Source: Ahaetulla prasina (Eukaryota; Chordata; Lepidosauria; Squamata; Colubridae). Taken from it: 64,000 bases of DNA. Below the pieces are notes generated by a model, which saw only the letters and a program-made list of their open reading frames with translations, was not told where the DNA came from and ran no database searches. The position numbers were made by a program, and so were the translations under genes. Location of the stretch: positions 194,813,436-194,877,435 of the forward strand of contig NC_080539.1 in assembly GCF_028640845.1 (NCBI RefSeq). The letters run 5' to 3'. This document shows positions 63,527 through 64,000 of this stretch, in pieces (within the stretch, counting starts at the first letter, position 1; every line of letters starts with the position of its first letter).

Positions 63527-63970
63527 TACCTGCTTAATTGGAACTTCACCTGTGGTCTTTCAAAACTGGTCTTTTGCACCTGACAGATATCTGTATAAGC
63601 TTCCCTGTGTGTTAGATTTTTCTCAGCTAACAATTCTCTATTCTATAGTTTAAAAATAAGTATTTTTCAAGTACTGAATTACAGGTCTCCTGAAAGGTAC
63701 ATGTAGAATGAATGTTTGAAAATTTTTGGAGGCGGATTAAAGTTTATAAAAGAGGCTCCTTTTCAAGCTCAGATCTCTTACCTAATGATGTAGAAGATCG
63801 TCGCTGTAGCTCCCCAGCAGGTTGTGTTTTTTTGTAAGCTACGGGGGATGACCGCAATGACTGTGACCTTGAGGAATGTTCTGGGCTTGACCAATTTGCA
63901 TTCAGTATCTGCTGATGATCCCCCTGCCCAATCTCTGCTCTCTCAACAGAGGGTGCAAGTCGTCCATCAT
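2242..63970 (-). CDS. PIKFYVE: PIKFYVE, 1-phosphatidylinositol 3-phosphate 5-kinase (central part of the gene)
   Basis: The encoded enzyme makes PI(3,5)P2 (and PI5P) on endosomes and lysosomes, in a complex with VAC14 and FIG4 (family knowledge). Thirty exon copies on the minus strand translate to a protein very close to vertebrate PIKfyve. In order they give an N-terminal linker, a FYVE zinc finger ([14 protein letters not shown]), a DEP domain, a Cpn60/TCP1-like domain ([26 protein letters not shown]), a Cys/His-rich region, a spectrin-like segment and a Ser-rich linker. Exon lengths and phases agree at every junction (4,816 nt without the duplicated exon, 4,888 with it). The start codon exon and the C-terminal kinase exons are outside the window. 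If numbering follows the mammalian gene, these would be about exons 3 to 31 (inference). No frameshift or stop was found. The one oddity is a duplicated exon at 12510-12581 and 14727-14798. Confidence 0.97.
2728..3039 (+). mobile_element. LINE 3' end with (ATTCT)n tail, snake-type
   Basis: About 300 nt nearly identical to 30345-30620. It ends at ATTCCTTGTGTGTCCAATCA, CTTGGCCAATAAAA and then about five ATTCT units. (ATTCT)n is the complement of (AATAG)n, a tail I recall from snake CR1/L3 LINEs. Confidence 0.75.
3085..3300 (+). repeat. MIR/CORE-SINE-like remnant
   Basis: The phrase TTTGGGCCAGTCATTGTCTC followed by TCAGCCCAACCCACATCACA resembles the core of MIR-like tRNA SINEs. Similar remnants lie near 35230, 36790 and 43180. 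Confidence 0.4.
3677..3832 (-). CDS. PIKFYVE: PIKFYVE exon: Ser-rich linker
   Basis: 156 nt. Encodes [20 protein letters not shown] and then [15 protein letters not shown], ending TTGSSE. Acceptor TCCACAG, donor GTATCAG. The last third differs from human, as expected for a disordered linker. Confidence 0.96.
4144..4204 (-). CDS. PIKFYVE: PIKFYVE exon: short linker
   Basis: 61 nt. Encodes [20 protein letters not shown]. Acceptor TTCTACAG, donor GTATGC. Confidence 0.95.
4868..5118 (-). mobile_element. tRNA-derived SINE with L2-type 3' hairpin tail
   Basis: Read on the minus strand, it starts with a tRNA-like head (box A-like GATAGCTCAGGCTG, box B-like GGTTCAAGCCC). The body contains GACCCAGATTGTTGGGGG. 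It ends in CCGCCCTGAGTC...AGAAGGGCGG, TATAAAT and an A-rich tail. The last 40 nt match the 3' hairpin of the L2-type LINEs in this window. Confidence 0.75.
5210..6073. other. Intronic, nothing recognised
   Basis: AT-rich intron sequence. The minus-strand ORF near 5726-5992 shows no conserved motif. Confidence 0.5.
6074..6164 (-). CDS. PIKFYVE: PIKFYVE exon: basic linker
   Basis: 91 nt. Encodes [20 protein letters not shown] and then [10 protein letters not shown]. Acceptor TGTTATAG, donor GTAATGG. Confidence 0.96.
6572..6726 (-). CDS. PIKFYVE: PIKFYVE exon: spectrin-like segment
   Basis: 155 nt. Encodes [20 protein letters not shown] and then [20 protein letters not shown] and CEMLQAWNN. 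Acceptor TTTGATAG, donor GTAAGAAA. Confidence 0.96.
7072..7180 (-). CDS. PIKFYVE: PIKFYVE exon: spectrin-like segment
   Basis: 109 nt. Encodes [20 protein letters not shown] and then [16 protein letters not shown], a charged helical segment. Acceptor GTTGCAG, donor GTATAATG. Confidence 0.96.
7815..7928 (-). CDS. PIKFYVE: PIKFYVE exon: end of Cys/His-rich region
   Basis: 114 nt, symmetric phase. Encodes [20 protein letters not shown] and then [17 protein letters not shown]. Acceptor CTTCCTAG, donor GTAGGTT. Confidence 0.96.
8177..8355 (-). CDS. PIKFYVE: PIKFYVE exon: Cys/His-rich region
   Basis: 179 nt. Encodes [20 protein letters not shown] and then [20 protein letters not shown] and the His-rich [16 protein letters not shown]. 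Acceptor TCTTCTAG, donor GTAAAAA. Confidence 0.97.
8920..9313 (+). mobile_element. Degenerate LINE C-terminal remnant
   Basis: The phrase [20 protein letters not shown], then [15 protein letters not shown], and in a shifted frame [20 protein letters not shown], resembles the C-terminal part of some non-LTR retroelement polyproteins (possibly the R2/R4 group). Broken by stops and a frameshift. Family assignment is uncertain. Confidence 0.45.
9795..9966 (-). CDS. PIKFYVE: PIKFYVE exon: Cys/His-rich region
   Basis: 172 nt. Encodes [20 protein letters not shown] and then [20 protein letters not shown] and SWCRLCKQ. The conserved Cys and His residues mark the Cys/His-rich region shared with yeast Fab1. 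Acceptor TTGAAG, donor GTAAGAGG. Confidence 0.97.
10479..10956. mobile_element. MITE with CAGGTAGT...ACTACCTG ends
   Basis: Left end CAGGTAGTTCTGGATATACA, right end TCAAGGACTACCTGTA, an imperfect terminal inverted repeat. The interior has the phrases CATGTGACC and GTCACATGATGAGC common to this family. It also contains a short direct repeat of ACTGTTAAAACAGACCCCG at 10513-10563. Relatives: 17650-18130, 21664-21811, 27532 and 30960-31073, 47194, 54204-54529. Confidence 0.7.
12510..12581 (-). CDS. PIKFYVE: PIKFYVE duplicated 72-nt exon, downstream copy
   Basis: Same 72-nt exon with intact splice sites. Joined to the next exon at 9966 it gives ERYCFRPSYQCP, as in human. If both copies are spliced in, the junction between them reads YCF-R-MVVM, which adds 24 residues. 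Other vertebrates are expected to have one copy. Confidence 0.93.
12955..13455 (+). mobile_element. CR1 LINE 3' fragment (in unit A)
   Basis: Encodes the CR1 C-terminus: [20 protein letters not shown], then [20 protein letters not shown], then [20 protein letters not shown] and [14 protein letters not shown], stop. The typical CR1 tail GGACTAGAAGGCCTCCAAGG and TCCCTTCCAACTCTGTT follows. 5' truncated. Confidence 0.92.
14727..14798 (-). CDS. PIKFYVE: PIKFYVE duplicated 72-nt exon, upstream copy
   Basis: 72 nt. Encodes [20 protein letters not shown] and YCF plus split codons. It is identical to 12510-12581, including the acceptor (TTTTTTTAG) and donor (GTAAGAA). It is first in transcription order. 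It enters and leaves after two bases of a codon, so including one copy, the other, or both keeps the frame. It lies in the second unit of a 2.2-kb tandem duplication. Confidence 0.9.
15172..15672 (+). mobile_element. CR1 LINE 3' fragment (in unit B)
   Basis: Copy of the CR1 at 12955-13455, carried by the tandem duplication. One residue differs (AEVVN instead of AEAVN). It is therefore not an independent insertion. Confidence 0.92.
15868..16634. other. Unassigned intronic block
   Basis: Higher GC than its surroundings. It has overlapping ORFs on both strands (15945-16592) without recognisable motifs and a GTAGTAGT-rich run at 16485-16510. Possibly an old transposon remnant. Confidence 0.4.
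16635..16735 (-). CDS. PIKFYVE: PIKFYVE exon: Cys/His-rich region
   Basis: 101 nt. Encodes [20 protein letters not shown] and then [13 protein letters not shown]. It leaves two bases (TG) that join the G of either copy of the duplicated exon to make Trp. Acceptor CTTCCCAG, donor GTATGATA. Confidence 0.96.
16800..16915 (+). repeat. Old SINE tail remnant
   Basis: The phrase GGTTGTTAAGAATCAGCGCC followed by AACCTGATGGCACATAAA resembles the 3' part of reptile tRNA SINEs. Confidence 0.35.
17650..18130. mobile_element. MITE with ACAGGTA...TACCTGTA ends
   Basis: Left end TACAGGTAATCTATGAGTTA, right end CCTGAGGACTACCTGTA. The inner phrases TTATGACCAGTCC and GGTCATGTGATTGC match the family at 10479-10956. 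Confidence 0.65.
18331..19493 (-). CDS. PIKFYVE: PIKFYVE large exon: end of chaperonin-like domain plus long linker
   Basis: 1,163 nt, the long internal exon characteristic of this gene. It opens with [20 protein letters not shown], a TCP1-type motif, followed by [21 protein letters not shown] long acidic region follows (about residues 60-190 of the exon) and is poorly conserved with human; it includes [12 protein letters not shown]. The conserved part resumes at [20 protein letters not shown] and continues through [20 protein letters not shown] and [13 protein letters not shown]. Acceptor TTTCAG, donor GTGAGTG. Plus-strand ORFs here are antisense shadows. Confidence 0.98.
19820..20682 (+). 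mobile_element. L2-type LINE, 5'-truncated, 3' end complete
   Basis: Encodes [20 protein letters not shown], then [20 protein letters not shown], then [21 protein letters not shown] stop follows at GLGP (20237-20239), and the frame continues to [20 protein letters not shown]. It ends in the CCGCCCTGAGTCC...AGGGCGG hairpin at 20642-20670. Disabled by at least one stop. Confidence 0.85.
20683..20800. repeat. Microsatellite (ATT)n-(GTT)n-(ATT)n
   Basis: About 118 bp directly at the 3' end of the L2-type LINE, which suggests the LINE tail seeded it. The poly-Ile and poly-Val ORFs here are artefacts of the repeat. Confidence 0.95.
21440..21566 (-). CDS. PIKFYVE: PIKFYVE exon: chaperonin-like domain
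   Basis: 127 nt. Encodes [20 protein letters not shown] and then [20 protein letters not shown]. Acceptor TTTTGCAG, donor GTGAGTA. Confidence 0.97.
21664..21811. mobile_element. MITE fragment, right part
   Basis: Runs from CCAAGCACCCAAATTTTGAT through CATGTGACCATAGGGGCATT to TTGAAGACTACCTGTA. This is the right half of the CAGGTAGT family. Confidence 0.6.
21975..22132 (-). mobile_element. Miniature Penelope-related element, 158 bp, with 12-bp TSD
   Basis: Flanked by the direct repeat AGCTCTAATCAT (21963-21974 and 22133-22144). Its ends match the 828-bp Penelope-like element at 41412-42239: the inverted pair GGTGCTTTTTCAAAAGGCAA and CTTGAAAAAGCACC, then on the minus strand TGTCTATGGAGATTTTCAGT, the same terminus. 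No coding sequence remains. Confidence 0.8.
22145..22967. other. Intronic, nothing recognised
   Basis: Strongly A-rich sequence. No element identified. Confidence 0.45.
22968..23108 (-). CDS. PIKFYVE: PIKFYVE exon: chaperonin-like domain
   Basis: 141 nt, phase 0 at both ends. Encodes [20 protein letters not shown] and then [20 protein letters not shown]. Acceptor ATTTTAG, donor GTAAGTA. Confidence 0.97.
23768..24005 (-). mobile_element. Sauria-type SINE, degenerate
   Basis: Reverse complement resembles the SINE at 61579-61942: CAACTCCTCCAACCTAGCAG, TTTGAAAGCATGC, ACCACTTTGGTGGGACAA and GGCCACATGACC, in the same order. The tRNA head is lost. Confidence 0.7.
24399..24506 (-). CDS. PIKFYVE: PIKFYVE exon: chaperonin-like domain
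   Basis: 108 nt, phase 0 at both ends. Encodes [20 protein letters not shown] and then [16 protein letters not shown]. Human begins MSSCIKNPK. Acceptor ATTCCAG, donor GTGAGAA. Confidence 0.97.
24615..25430 (+). mobile_element. CR1 LINE, degenerate, internal deletion
   Basis: Encodes [20 protein letters not shown], then [20 protein letters not shown] and EFIEFADTF. It then jumps directly to [20 protein letters not shown], missing about 100 residues that the CR1 at 47396 retains. It ends with the CR1 tail CTCCAAGGTCCCTTCCTTCT. Confidence 0.85.
26008..26142. mobile_element. hAT-type MITE, near-perfect hairpin, 8-bp TSD
   Basis: Flanked by CTCTAGAT at 26000-26007 and 26143-26150. The 135 bp are almost entirely one inverted repeat (CAGGGGTCTCCAACCTTG arm, loop near CAGCCAGCAAAGCTGGCTG). 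The 8-bp TSD and CAGGG end point to hAT. Confidence 0.9.
26335..26409 (-). CDS. PIKFYVE: PIKFYVE exon: chaperonin-like domain
   Basis: 75 nt, a whole number of codons in phase 0. Encodes [20 protein letters not shown] and IAHKK, identical to human as far as I recall. Acceptor TTTTGCAG, donor GTATTTG. Confidence 0.97.
26920..27100 (-). CDS. PIKFYVE: PIKFYVE exon: chaperonin-like (Cpn60/TCP1) domain start
   Basis: 181 nt. Encodes [20 protein letters not shown] and then [20 protein letters not shown] and [10 protein letters not shown]. In PIKfyve this fold binds VAC14 and FIG4 rather than acting as a chaperonin (family knowledge). Acceptor CTGCAG, donor GTGAGTC. Confidence 0.97.
27532..27668. 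mobile_element. MITE (CAGGTAGT family), left half
   Basis: Begins TACAGGTAGTCCTCATAATA and continues with CACTTAACAACCCC. The matching right end is at 30960-31073, so later insertions probably split one element. Confidence 0.55.
27730..28278 (+). mobile_element. L2-type LINE 3' end inside the hAT element
   Basis: Encodes [20 protein letters not shown] and then [20 protein letters not shown], with a stop at LRQ (27975). Ends with the CCGCCCTGAGTCC hairpin at 28193-28222 and an (ATTC)n tail to 28278. Confidence 0.85.
28384..28455. repeat. Short tandem repeat, 27-bp unit
   Basis: GAAGGCAGGCAAGCTGAAGC followed by CCATGTG, repeated about 2.4 times. Confidence 0.8.
28650..29560. repeat. Large imperfect inverted repeat
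   Basis: The minus-strand sequence of 28650-28915 matches 29308-29560 with interruptions. Examples: CCTGGATCCTAGGCACTTTC and GGTCTCCCAGCAGCAGCAGC against their complements. It lies within the hAT-type element and encloses a spacer of about 390 bp. Confidence 0.75.
29975..30626 (+). mobile_element. LINE 3' part, snake-type (CR1/L3-like)
   Basis: Encodes [20 protein letters not shown], then [20 protein letters not shown] and [12 protein letters not shown], stop at 30355. The 3' UTR matches 2728-3039 and ends CCAATAAAA plus poly-A. Confidence 0.8.
30627..30955. other. Unassigned intronic block
   Basis: GC-moderate sequence with short inverted CTGCAGAAATC and CTGCAGTAAAGC motifs near 30765. Not recognised. 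May be interior of a split MITE. Confidence 0.35.
30960..31073. mobile_element. MITE (CAGGTAGT family), right half
   Basis: Contains GTAAGTTTGAACAGCCGTTA and ends TTAAGGACTATCTGTA. Likely partner of 27532-27668. Confidence 0.55.
31437..31566 (-). CDS. PIKFYVE: PIKFYVE exon: lead-in to chaperonin-like domain
   Basis: 130 nt. Encodes [20 protein letters not shown] and then [16 protein letters not shown]. Acceptor TTTTTAG, donor GTAAGTTG. Confidence 0.96.
31567..32921. other. Intronic, nothing recognised
   Basis: AT-rich intron between two linker exons. No repeat family recognised. Confidence 0.5.
32922..32984 (-). CDS. PIKFYVE: PIKFYVE exon: short linker exon
   Basis: 63 nt, symmetric phase, so in-frame skipping is possible. 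Encodes [20 protein letters not shown]. Acceptor TTCATTCAG, donor GTAAGTT. Confidence 0.95.
32985..34624. other. Intronic, nothing recognised
   Basis: Intron sequence with a (G)9 run near 33823 and only short shadow ORFs. Confidence 0.5.
35220..35395 (+). repeat. MIR/CORE-SINE-like remnant
   Basis: Contains CTGGGTGATCTTAGGCCAGT and TCTCTCAGCCCAATTCACCT, and ends in a TATAAACAAAATAAATAAA tail. A second copy at 36778-36955 is due to the tandem duplication. Confidence 0.5.
35970..36182 (-). mobile_element. CR1 3' end, cut by tandem duplication
   Basis: Minus-strand CR1 3' end beginning CAGAGTTGGAAGGGACCTTG on the plus strand. It stops abruptly at the unit junction. Confidence 0.88.
36183..37740. 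repeat. Second tandem duplication, unit B
   Basis: Directly follows unit A. It runs on into the full CR1 copy (37527-38330), which shows that the duplication end lies inside that CR1. Confidence 0.93.
37527..38330 (-). mobile_element. CR1 LINE, 5'-truncated, degenerate
   Basis: The plus strand starts ACAGAGTTGGAAGGGACCTT. On the minus strand it encodes [20 protein letters not shown] and, further upstream, pieces homologous to [12 protein letters not shown] and KANTILGCI. Broken by frameshifts. Confidence 0.88.
38320..38390. repeat. (AAAT)n-rich microsatellite
   Basis: Palindrome-like run of TTTATTTATTTAA and TAAATAAATAAA at the 5' break of the CR1 copy. Confidence 0.85.
38990..39157 (-). 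CDS. PIKFYVE: PIKFYVE exon: Ser-rich linker
   Basis: 168 nt. Encodes [20 protein letters not shown] and then [20 protein letters not shown]. Human has KKPSKYPHV where this has KKHSKYPHV. The acceptor (ATCCAAAAG) has a poor pyrimidine tract. Donor GTAGGAG. Confidence 0.95.
39699..39846 (-). CDS. PIKFYVE: PIKFYVE exon: acidic linker
   Basis: 148 nt. Encodes [20 protein letters not shown] and then [20 protein letters not shown], an acidic linker between the DEP and chaperonin-like parts. Acceptor TTTATAG, donor GTGAGTC. Confidence 0.97.
39847..41398. other. Intronic, nothing recognised
   Basis: AT-rich intron. No element was recognised before the Penelope-like insertion. Confidence 0.45.
41412..42239 (-). 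mobile_element. Penelope-like element fragment with GIY-YIG endonuclease, 13-bp TSD
   Basis: Flanked by TAGAGTTAATTTA at 41399-41411 and 42240-42252. The minus strand encodes the C-terminal endonuclease of a Penelope-like retroelement: [20 protein letters not shown], the YIGET motif, then [20 protein letters not shown] and [20 protein letters not shown], ending in a Leu-Asn-Arg-Gly-Gly motif. One in-frame TAG (41939-41941) interrupts it after GETK. Long inverted repeats bracket the coding part: about 41451-41590 and 42100-42239, sharing GCTTTTTCAAGAGGCAACTG. The RT domain is absent. Confidence 0.85.
42803..42914 (-). CDS. PIKFYVE: PIKFYVE exon: DEP domain, second part
   Basis: 112 nt. Encodes [20 protein letters not shown] and then [10 protein letters not shown], completing the DEP domain. 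Acceptor TTTCCAG, donor GTATGG. Confidence 0.97.
43080..43315 (+). repeat. MIR/CORE-SINE-like element
   Basis: Contains GTGCTGGACTAGTGACCAGG (tRNA-like part), GCGTGACTTTGGGAAAACTG and CTCTCTCAGCCCAACCC, and ends GACAGAATATAAATCAAAAT. Confidence 0.5.
44150..44307 (-). CDS. PIKFYVE: PIKFYVE exon: DEP domain, first part
   Basis: 158 nt. Encodes [20 protein letters not shown] and on through [20 protein letters not shown], the core of the DEP fold. DEP domains generally mediate membrane or protein contacts. Acceptor CTTCTAG, donor GTAATG. Confidence 0.97.
45077..45593. mobile_element. hAT-type non-autonomous element, 517 bp, 8-bp TSD
   Basis: Flanked by ATCTAAGG at 45069-45076 and 45594-45601. 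Ends CAGGGGTAGTCAACCT and GGTTGACTACCACTG, with longer inverted arms (CTACCGCCCAC against GTGGGTGGTAG). No transposase. Confidence 0.88.
45602..46818. other. Intronic, only an (AATC)n microsatellite
   Basis: Contains (AATC)n at 46192-46215 and a short direct repeat TTGTAAAGGGGATTC near 46434-46465. Nothing else recognised. Confidence 0.5.
46819..46954 (-). CDS. PIKFYVE: PIKFYVE exon: linker before DEP
   Basis: 136 nt. Encodes [20 protein letters not shown] and on to SEDERKLLL, matching the linker before the DEP domain. The acceptor CCACCAG is normal. The donor reads GTACAAG, which lacks the usual G at +5 and is the weakest donor seen in this gene. Confidence 0.95.
47194..47260. mobile_element. 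MITE (CAGGTAGT family) left-end fragment
   Basis: TACAGGTAGTCCTTGACTTG followed by TGACCATGATTGAGCCC, the best preserved left terminus of this family in the window. Confidence 0.65.
47396..49203 (+). mobile_element. CR1 LINE, first part (before nested insertion)
   Basis: Encodes the region before the RT ([20 protein letters not shown]), then [20 protein letters not shown] RT sequence, [40 protein letters not shown] and [16 protein letters not shown]. Several frameshifts and stops. 5' truncated. Its 3' part continues at 50561. Confidence 0.92.
49204..50560 (+). mobile_element. L2-type LINE nested in the CR1
   Basis: Encodes [20 protein letters not shown] and [13 protein letters not shown] (catalytic YADD). 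A frameshift follows near 49655. The frame then gives [40 protein letters not shown] and [20 protein letters not shown], stop at 50298. It ends with the hairpin ACCACCCTGAGTCC...GAAGGGTGGT and (AAAT)n. Confidence 0.92.
50561..50918 (+). mobile_element. CR1 LINE, last part (after nested insertion)
   Basis: Resumes at AAAAAGGGACTACGGGAGAC and encodes [20 protein letters not shown] through [14 protein letters not shown], stop at 50842. The CR1 tail GACCTCCAAGGTCCCTTCCA follows. Confidence 0.92.
50919..52950. other. Intronic, nothing recognised
   Basis: AT-rich intron with a (G)8 run near 51577. ORFs here show no motif. Confidence 0.5.
52953..53263. mobile_element. Mariner/Tc1-type MITE, 311 bp, TA target site
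   Basis: Ends CCATGTTTCCCTGAAAATA and TATTTTCAGGAAAACATGG, flanked by TA on both sides (52951-52952 and 53264-53265). The inner phrases CCCGAAAATAAGTCCTAG and CTACCCCAAAAATAAACCCT are characteristic of this repeat. Confidence 0.8.
53787..53876 (-). CDS. PIKFYVE: PIKFYVE exon: FYVE-DEP linker
   Basis: 90 nt, entered and left after two bases of a codon, so it could be skipped in frame. Encodes [20 protein letters not shown] and the SPARN that follows, a low-complexity linker. Acceptor TTTGCAG, donor GTAAGTG. Confidence 0.95.
   Translation of the reverse strand, partial: LDSPRFFILYLINTSWISSGGNREVSCTE
54204..54529. mobile_element. MITE (CAGGTAGT family), near full length
   Basis: Left end TAGGTAGTCCTTGACTTACA, right end TGAATGAGGACTACCCGTA. 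The interior has CACATGACCACAGGGGCACT and TTTCAGTGCCATTGTAAATT. Confidence 0.7.
54958..55165 (-). CDS. PIKFYVE: PIKFYVE exon: end of FYVE and Ser-rich linker
   Basis: 208 nt. Begins GDLRACTYC, giving the last FYVE zinc-ligand pair (CTYC), then a Ser/acid-rich linker with [20 protein letters not shown]. Acceptor TCTCATAG, donor GTATCAAT. Confidence 0.97.
55862..56033 (-). CDS. PIKFYVE: PIKFYVE exon: FYVE zinc finger
   Basis: 172 nt. Contains the PI3P-binding signatures WMPD (WxxD) and [10 protein letters not shown], the Cys pair CYDC and the IFCSRCC ligands. This finger targets the kinase to PI3P-rich endosomes (family knowledge). The last zinc-ligand pair is in the next exon. Acceptor TCTATAG, donor GTAAGATG. 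Confidence 0.98.
56346..56431. repeat. 35-bp direct repeat with inverted copy between
   Basis: ATTTCACTTATGTAATGCTC and the following 15 bases occur at 56346-56380 and again at 56397-56431. The spacer holds CATAAGTGAAAT, an inverted copy of the start. Confidence 0.85.
56726..56841 (-). CDS. PIKFYVE: PIKFYVE exon: linker before FYVE
   Basis: 116 nt. Encodes [20 protein letters not shown] and the EIMEGKSQ that follows, a highly conserved helix-like segment just before the FYVE finger. Acceptor CTTCCAG, donor GTATTGC. A 6.9-kb intron separates it from the preceding exon. Confidence 0.96.
56842..60480. other. Long intron, nothing recognised
   Basis: Part of the 6.9-kb intron before the linker exon. 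Scattered short ORFs lack motifs. The block near 60030-60200 may be an unidentified old repeat. Confidence 0.45.
60490..60965. repeat. Imperfect tandem repeat, about 300-bp unit
   Basis: GGGCGGGAAAGAGAAGTGCA near 60574 recurs as GGGCGGGAAAGAGGAGTGCA near 60865. The following GGGCATGGGAGTAGGGGGAA is also repeated. A (TG)n run lies at 60713-60733. Confidence 0.75.
61135..61510 (+). mobile_element. Possible LINE C-terminal fragment
   Basis: One plus-strand frame reads [20 protein letters not shown], a CxC...H...C arrangement seen at the C-terminus of some non-LTR polyproteins. It breaks at a stop shortly after. Family unknown. Confidence 0.4.
61579..61942 (+). mobile_element. Sauria-type tRNA SINE, near full length
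   Basis: tRNA-like head with box A (GTGGCTCAGGGGCTAGGA) and box B (GGCGGTTCGAATCC). The body contains GGTGGGAAGGTAACAGCGTT and CCACATGACCACGGAGATG. The tail is GAGTCGGCAACGACTAGCAC, then ACCTTT repeats. The tail is the kind related to Bov-B/RTE LINE ends (family knowledge). Confidence 0.85.
61950..63020. other. Intronic, nothing recognised
   Basis: AT-rich intron with a short (ATTC)n run near 62535. No element recognised. Confidence 0.5.
63024..63268 (+). mobile_element. CR1 LINE 3' end
   Basis: Begins ATTGGATGGAAACTAATCAA, includes AGGAGAAATTTTTTAACAGT and ends with the CR1 tail GAAGACCTCCAAGGTCCTTT. Strongly 5' truncated. Confidence 0.88.
63489..63523. repeat. (ACAG)n microsatellite
   Basis: About nine GACA units in a pure run. 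Confidence 0.95.
63782..63970 (-). CDS. PIKFYVE: PIKFYVE exon: N-terminal linker (first exon in window)
   Basis: 189 nt, entered after one base of a codon and left after one base. It encodes the Ser-rich stretch ending [10 protein letters not shown] that precedes the FYVE finger. Acceptor TTTCTAG at 63971-63977, donor GTAAGAG at 63781. The opening DGRLAPSVE part seems longer than the human form I remember, so this end may vary between isoforms or lineages. Confidence 0.93.
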
Positions 63971-64000
63971 CTAGAAAGGGCAAATTATTAGACAGTGAAA

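Overview
This is a vertebrate nuclear genome window. It holds the middle of one gene, PIKFYVE, which encodes the FYVE-finger phosphatidylinositol 3-phosphate 5-kinase. The gene runs on the minus strand, from high to low coordinates. I could place 29 consecutive coding exons plus one extra duplicated copy, 30 exon copies in all. Every exon-exon join keeps the reading frame and has AG/GT splice borders. The exons carry about 1,600 codons: from the N-terminal linker before the FYVE finger, through FYVE, DEP, the chaperonin-like (Cpn60/TCP1) domain, the Cys/His-rich region and the coiled or spectrin-like segment, into the linker before the kinase. The first exons (start codon) lie beyond 64,000. 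The C-terminal lipid-kinase exons lie beyond position 1. No promoter, poly(A) site or second host gene is visible.

The rest is intron packed with transposons typical of squamate reptiles: CR1 LINEs, an L2-type LINE whose 3' end is a CCGCCCT...AGGGCGG hairpin, a LINE with an (ATTCT)n = (AATAG)n tail like those known from snakes, Sauria-type tRNA SINEs, hAT and mariner MITEs, and Penelope-like (GIY-YIG) elements. A squamate, probably a snake, is the best guess. This is inference from repeats and not proven.

Layout from low to high coordinates. 0-10 kb: an open non-LTR reverse-transcriptase fragment, then the exons before the kinase, including the spectrin-like ones. 11.4-15.9 kb: a 2.2-kb near-perfect tandem duplication carrying one 72-nt PIKFYVE exon, so that exon occurs twice, in frame. 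16-27 kb: the large 1,163-nt exon and the chaperonin-like exons, with LINE, SINE and hAT insertions. 27.5-31 kb: a pile of nested elements. 31-40 kb: exons around the DEP to chaperonin linker and a second recent tandem duplication (1.56 kb, intronic). 41-51 kb: a Penelope-like element with a 13-bp target duplication, a hAT element, the DEP exons, and a CR1 split by an L2-type LINE. 53-57 kb: the FYVE exons. 57-64 kb: a long, mostly featureless intron and the N-terminal exon.

The most notable observations are the in-frame exon duplication, a long and a miniature Penelope-type element that share the same ends, and a tRNA SINE that shares its 3' hairpin with the L2-type LINE.
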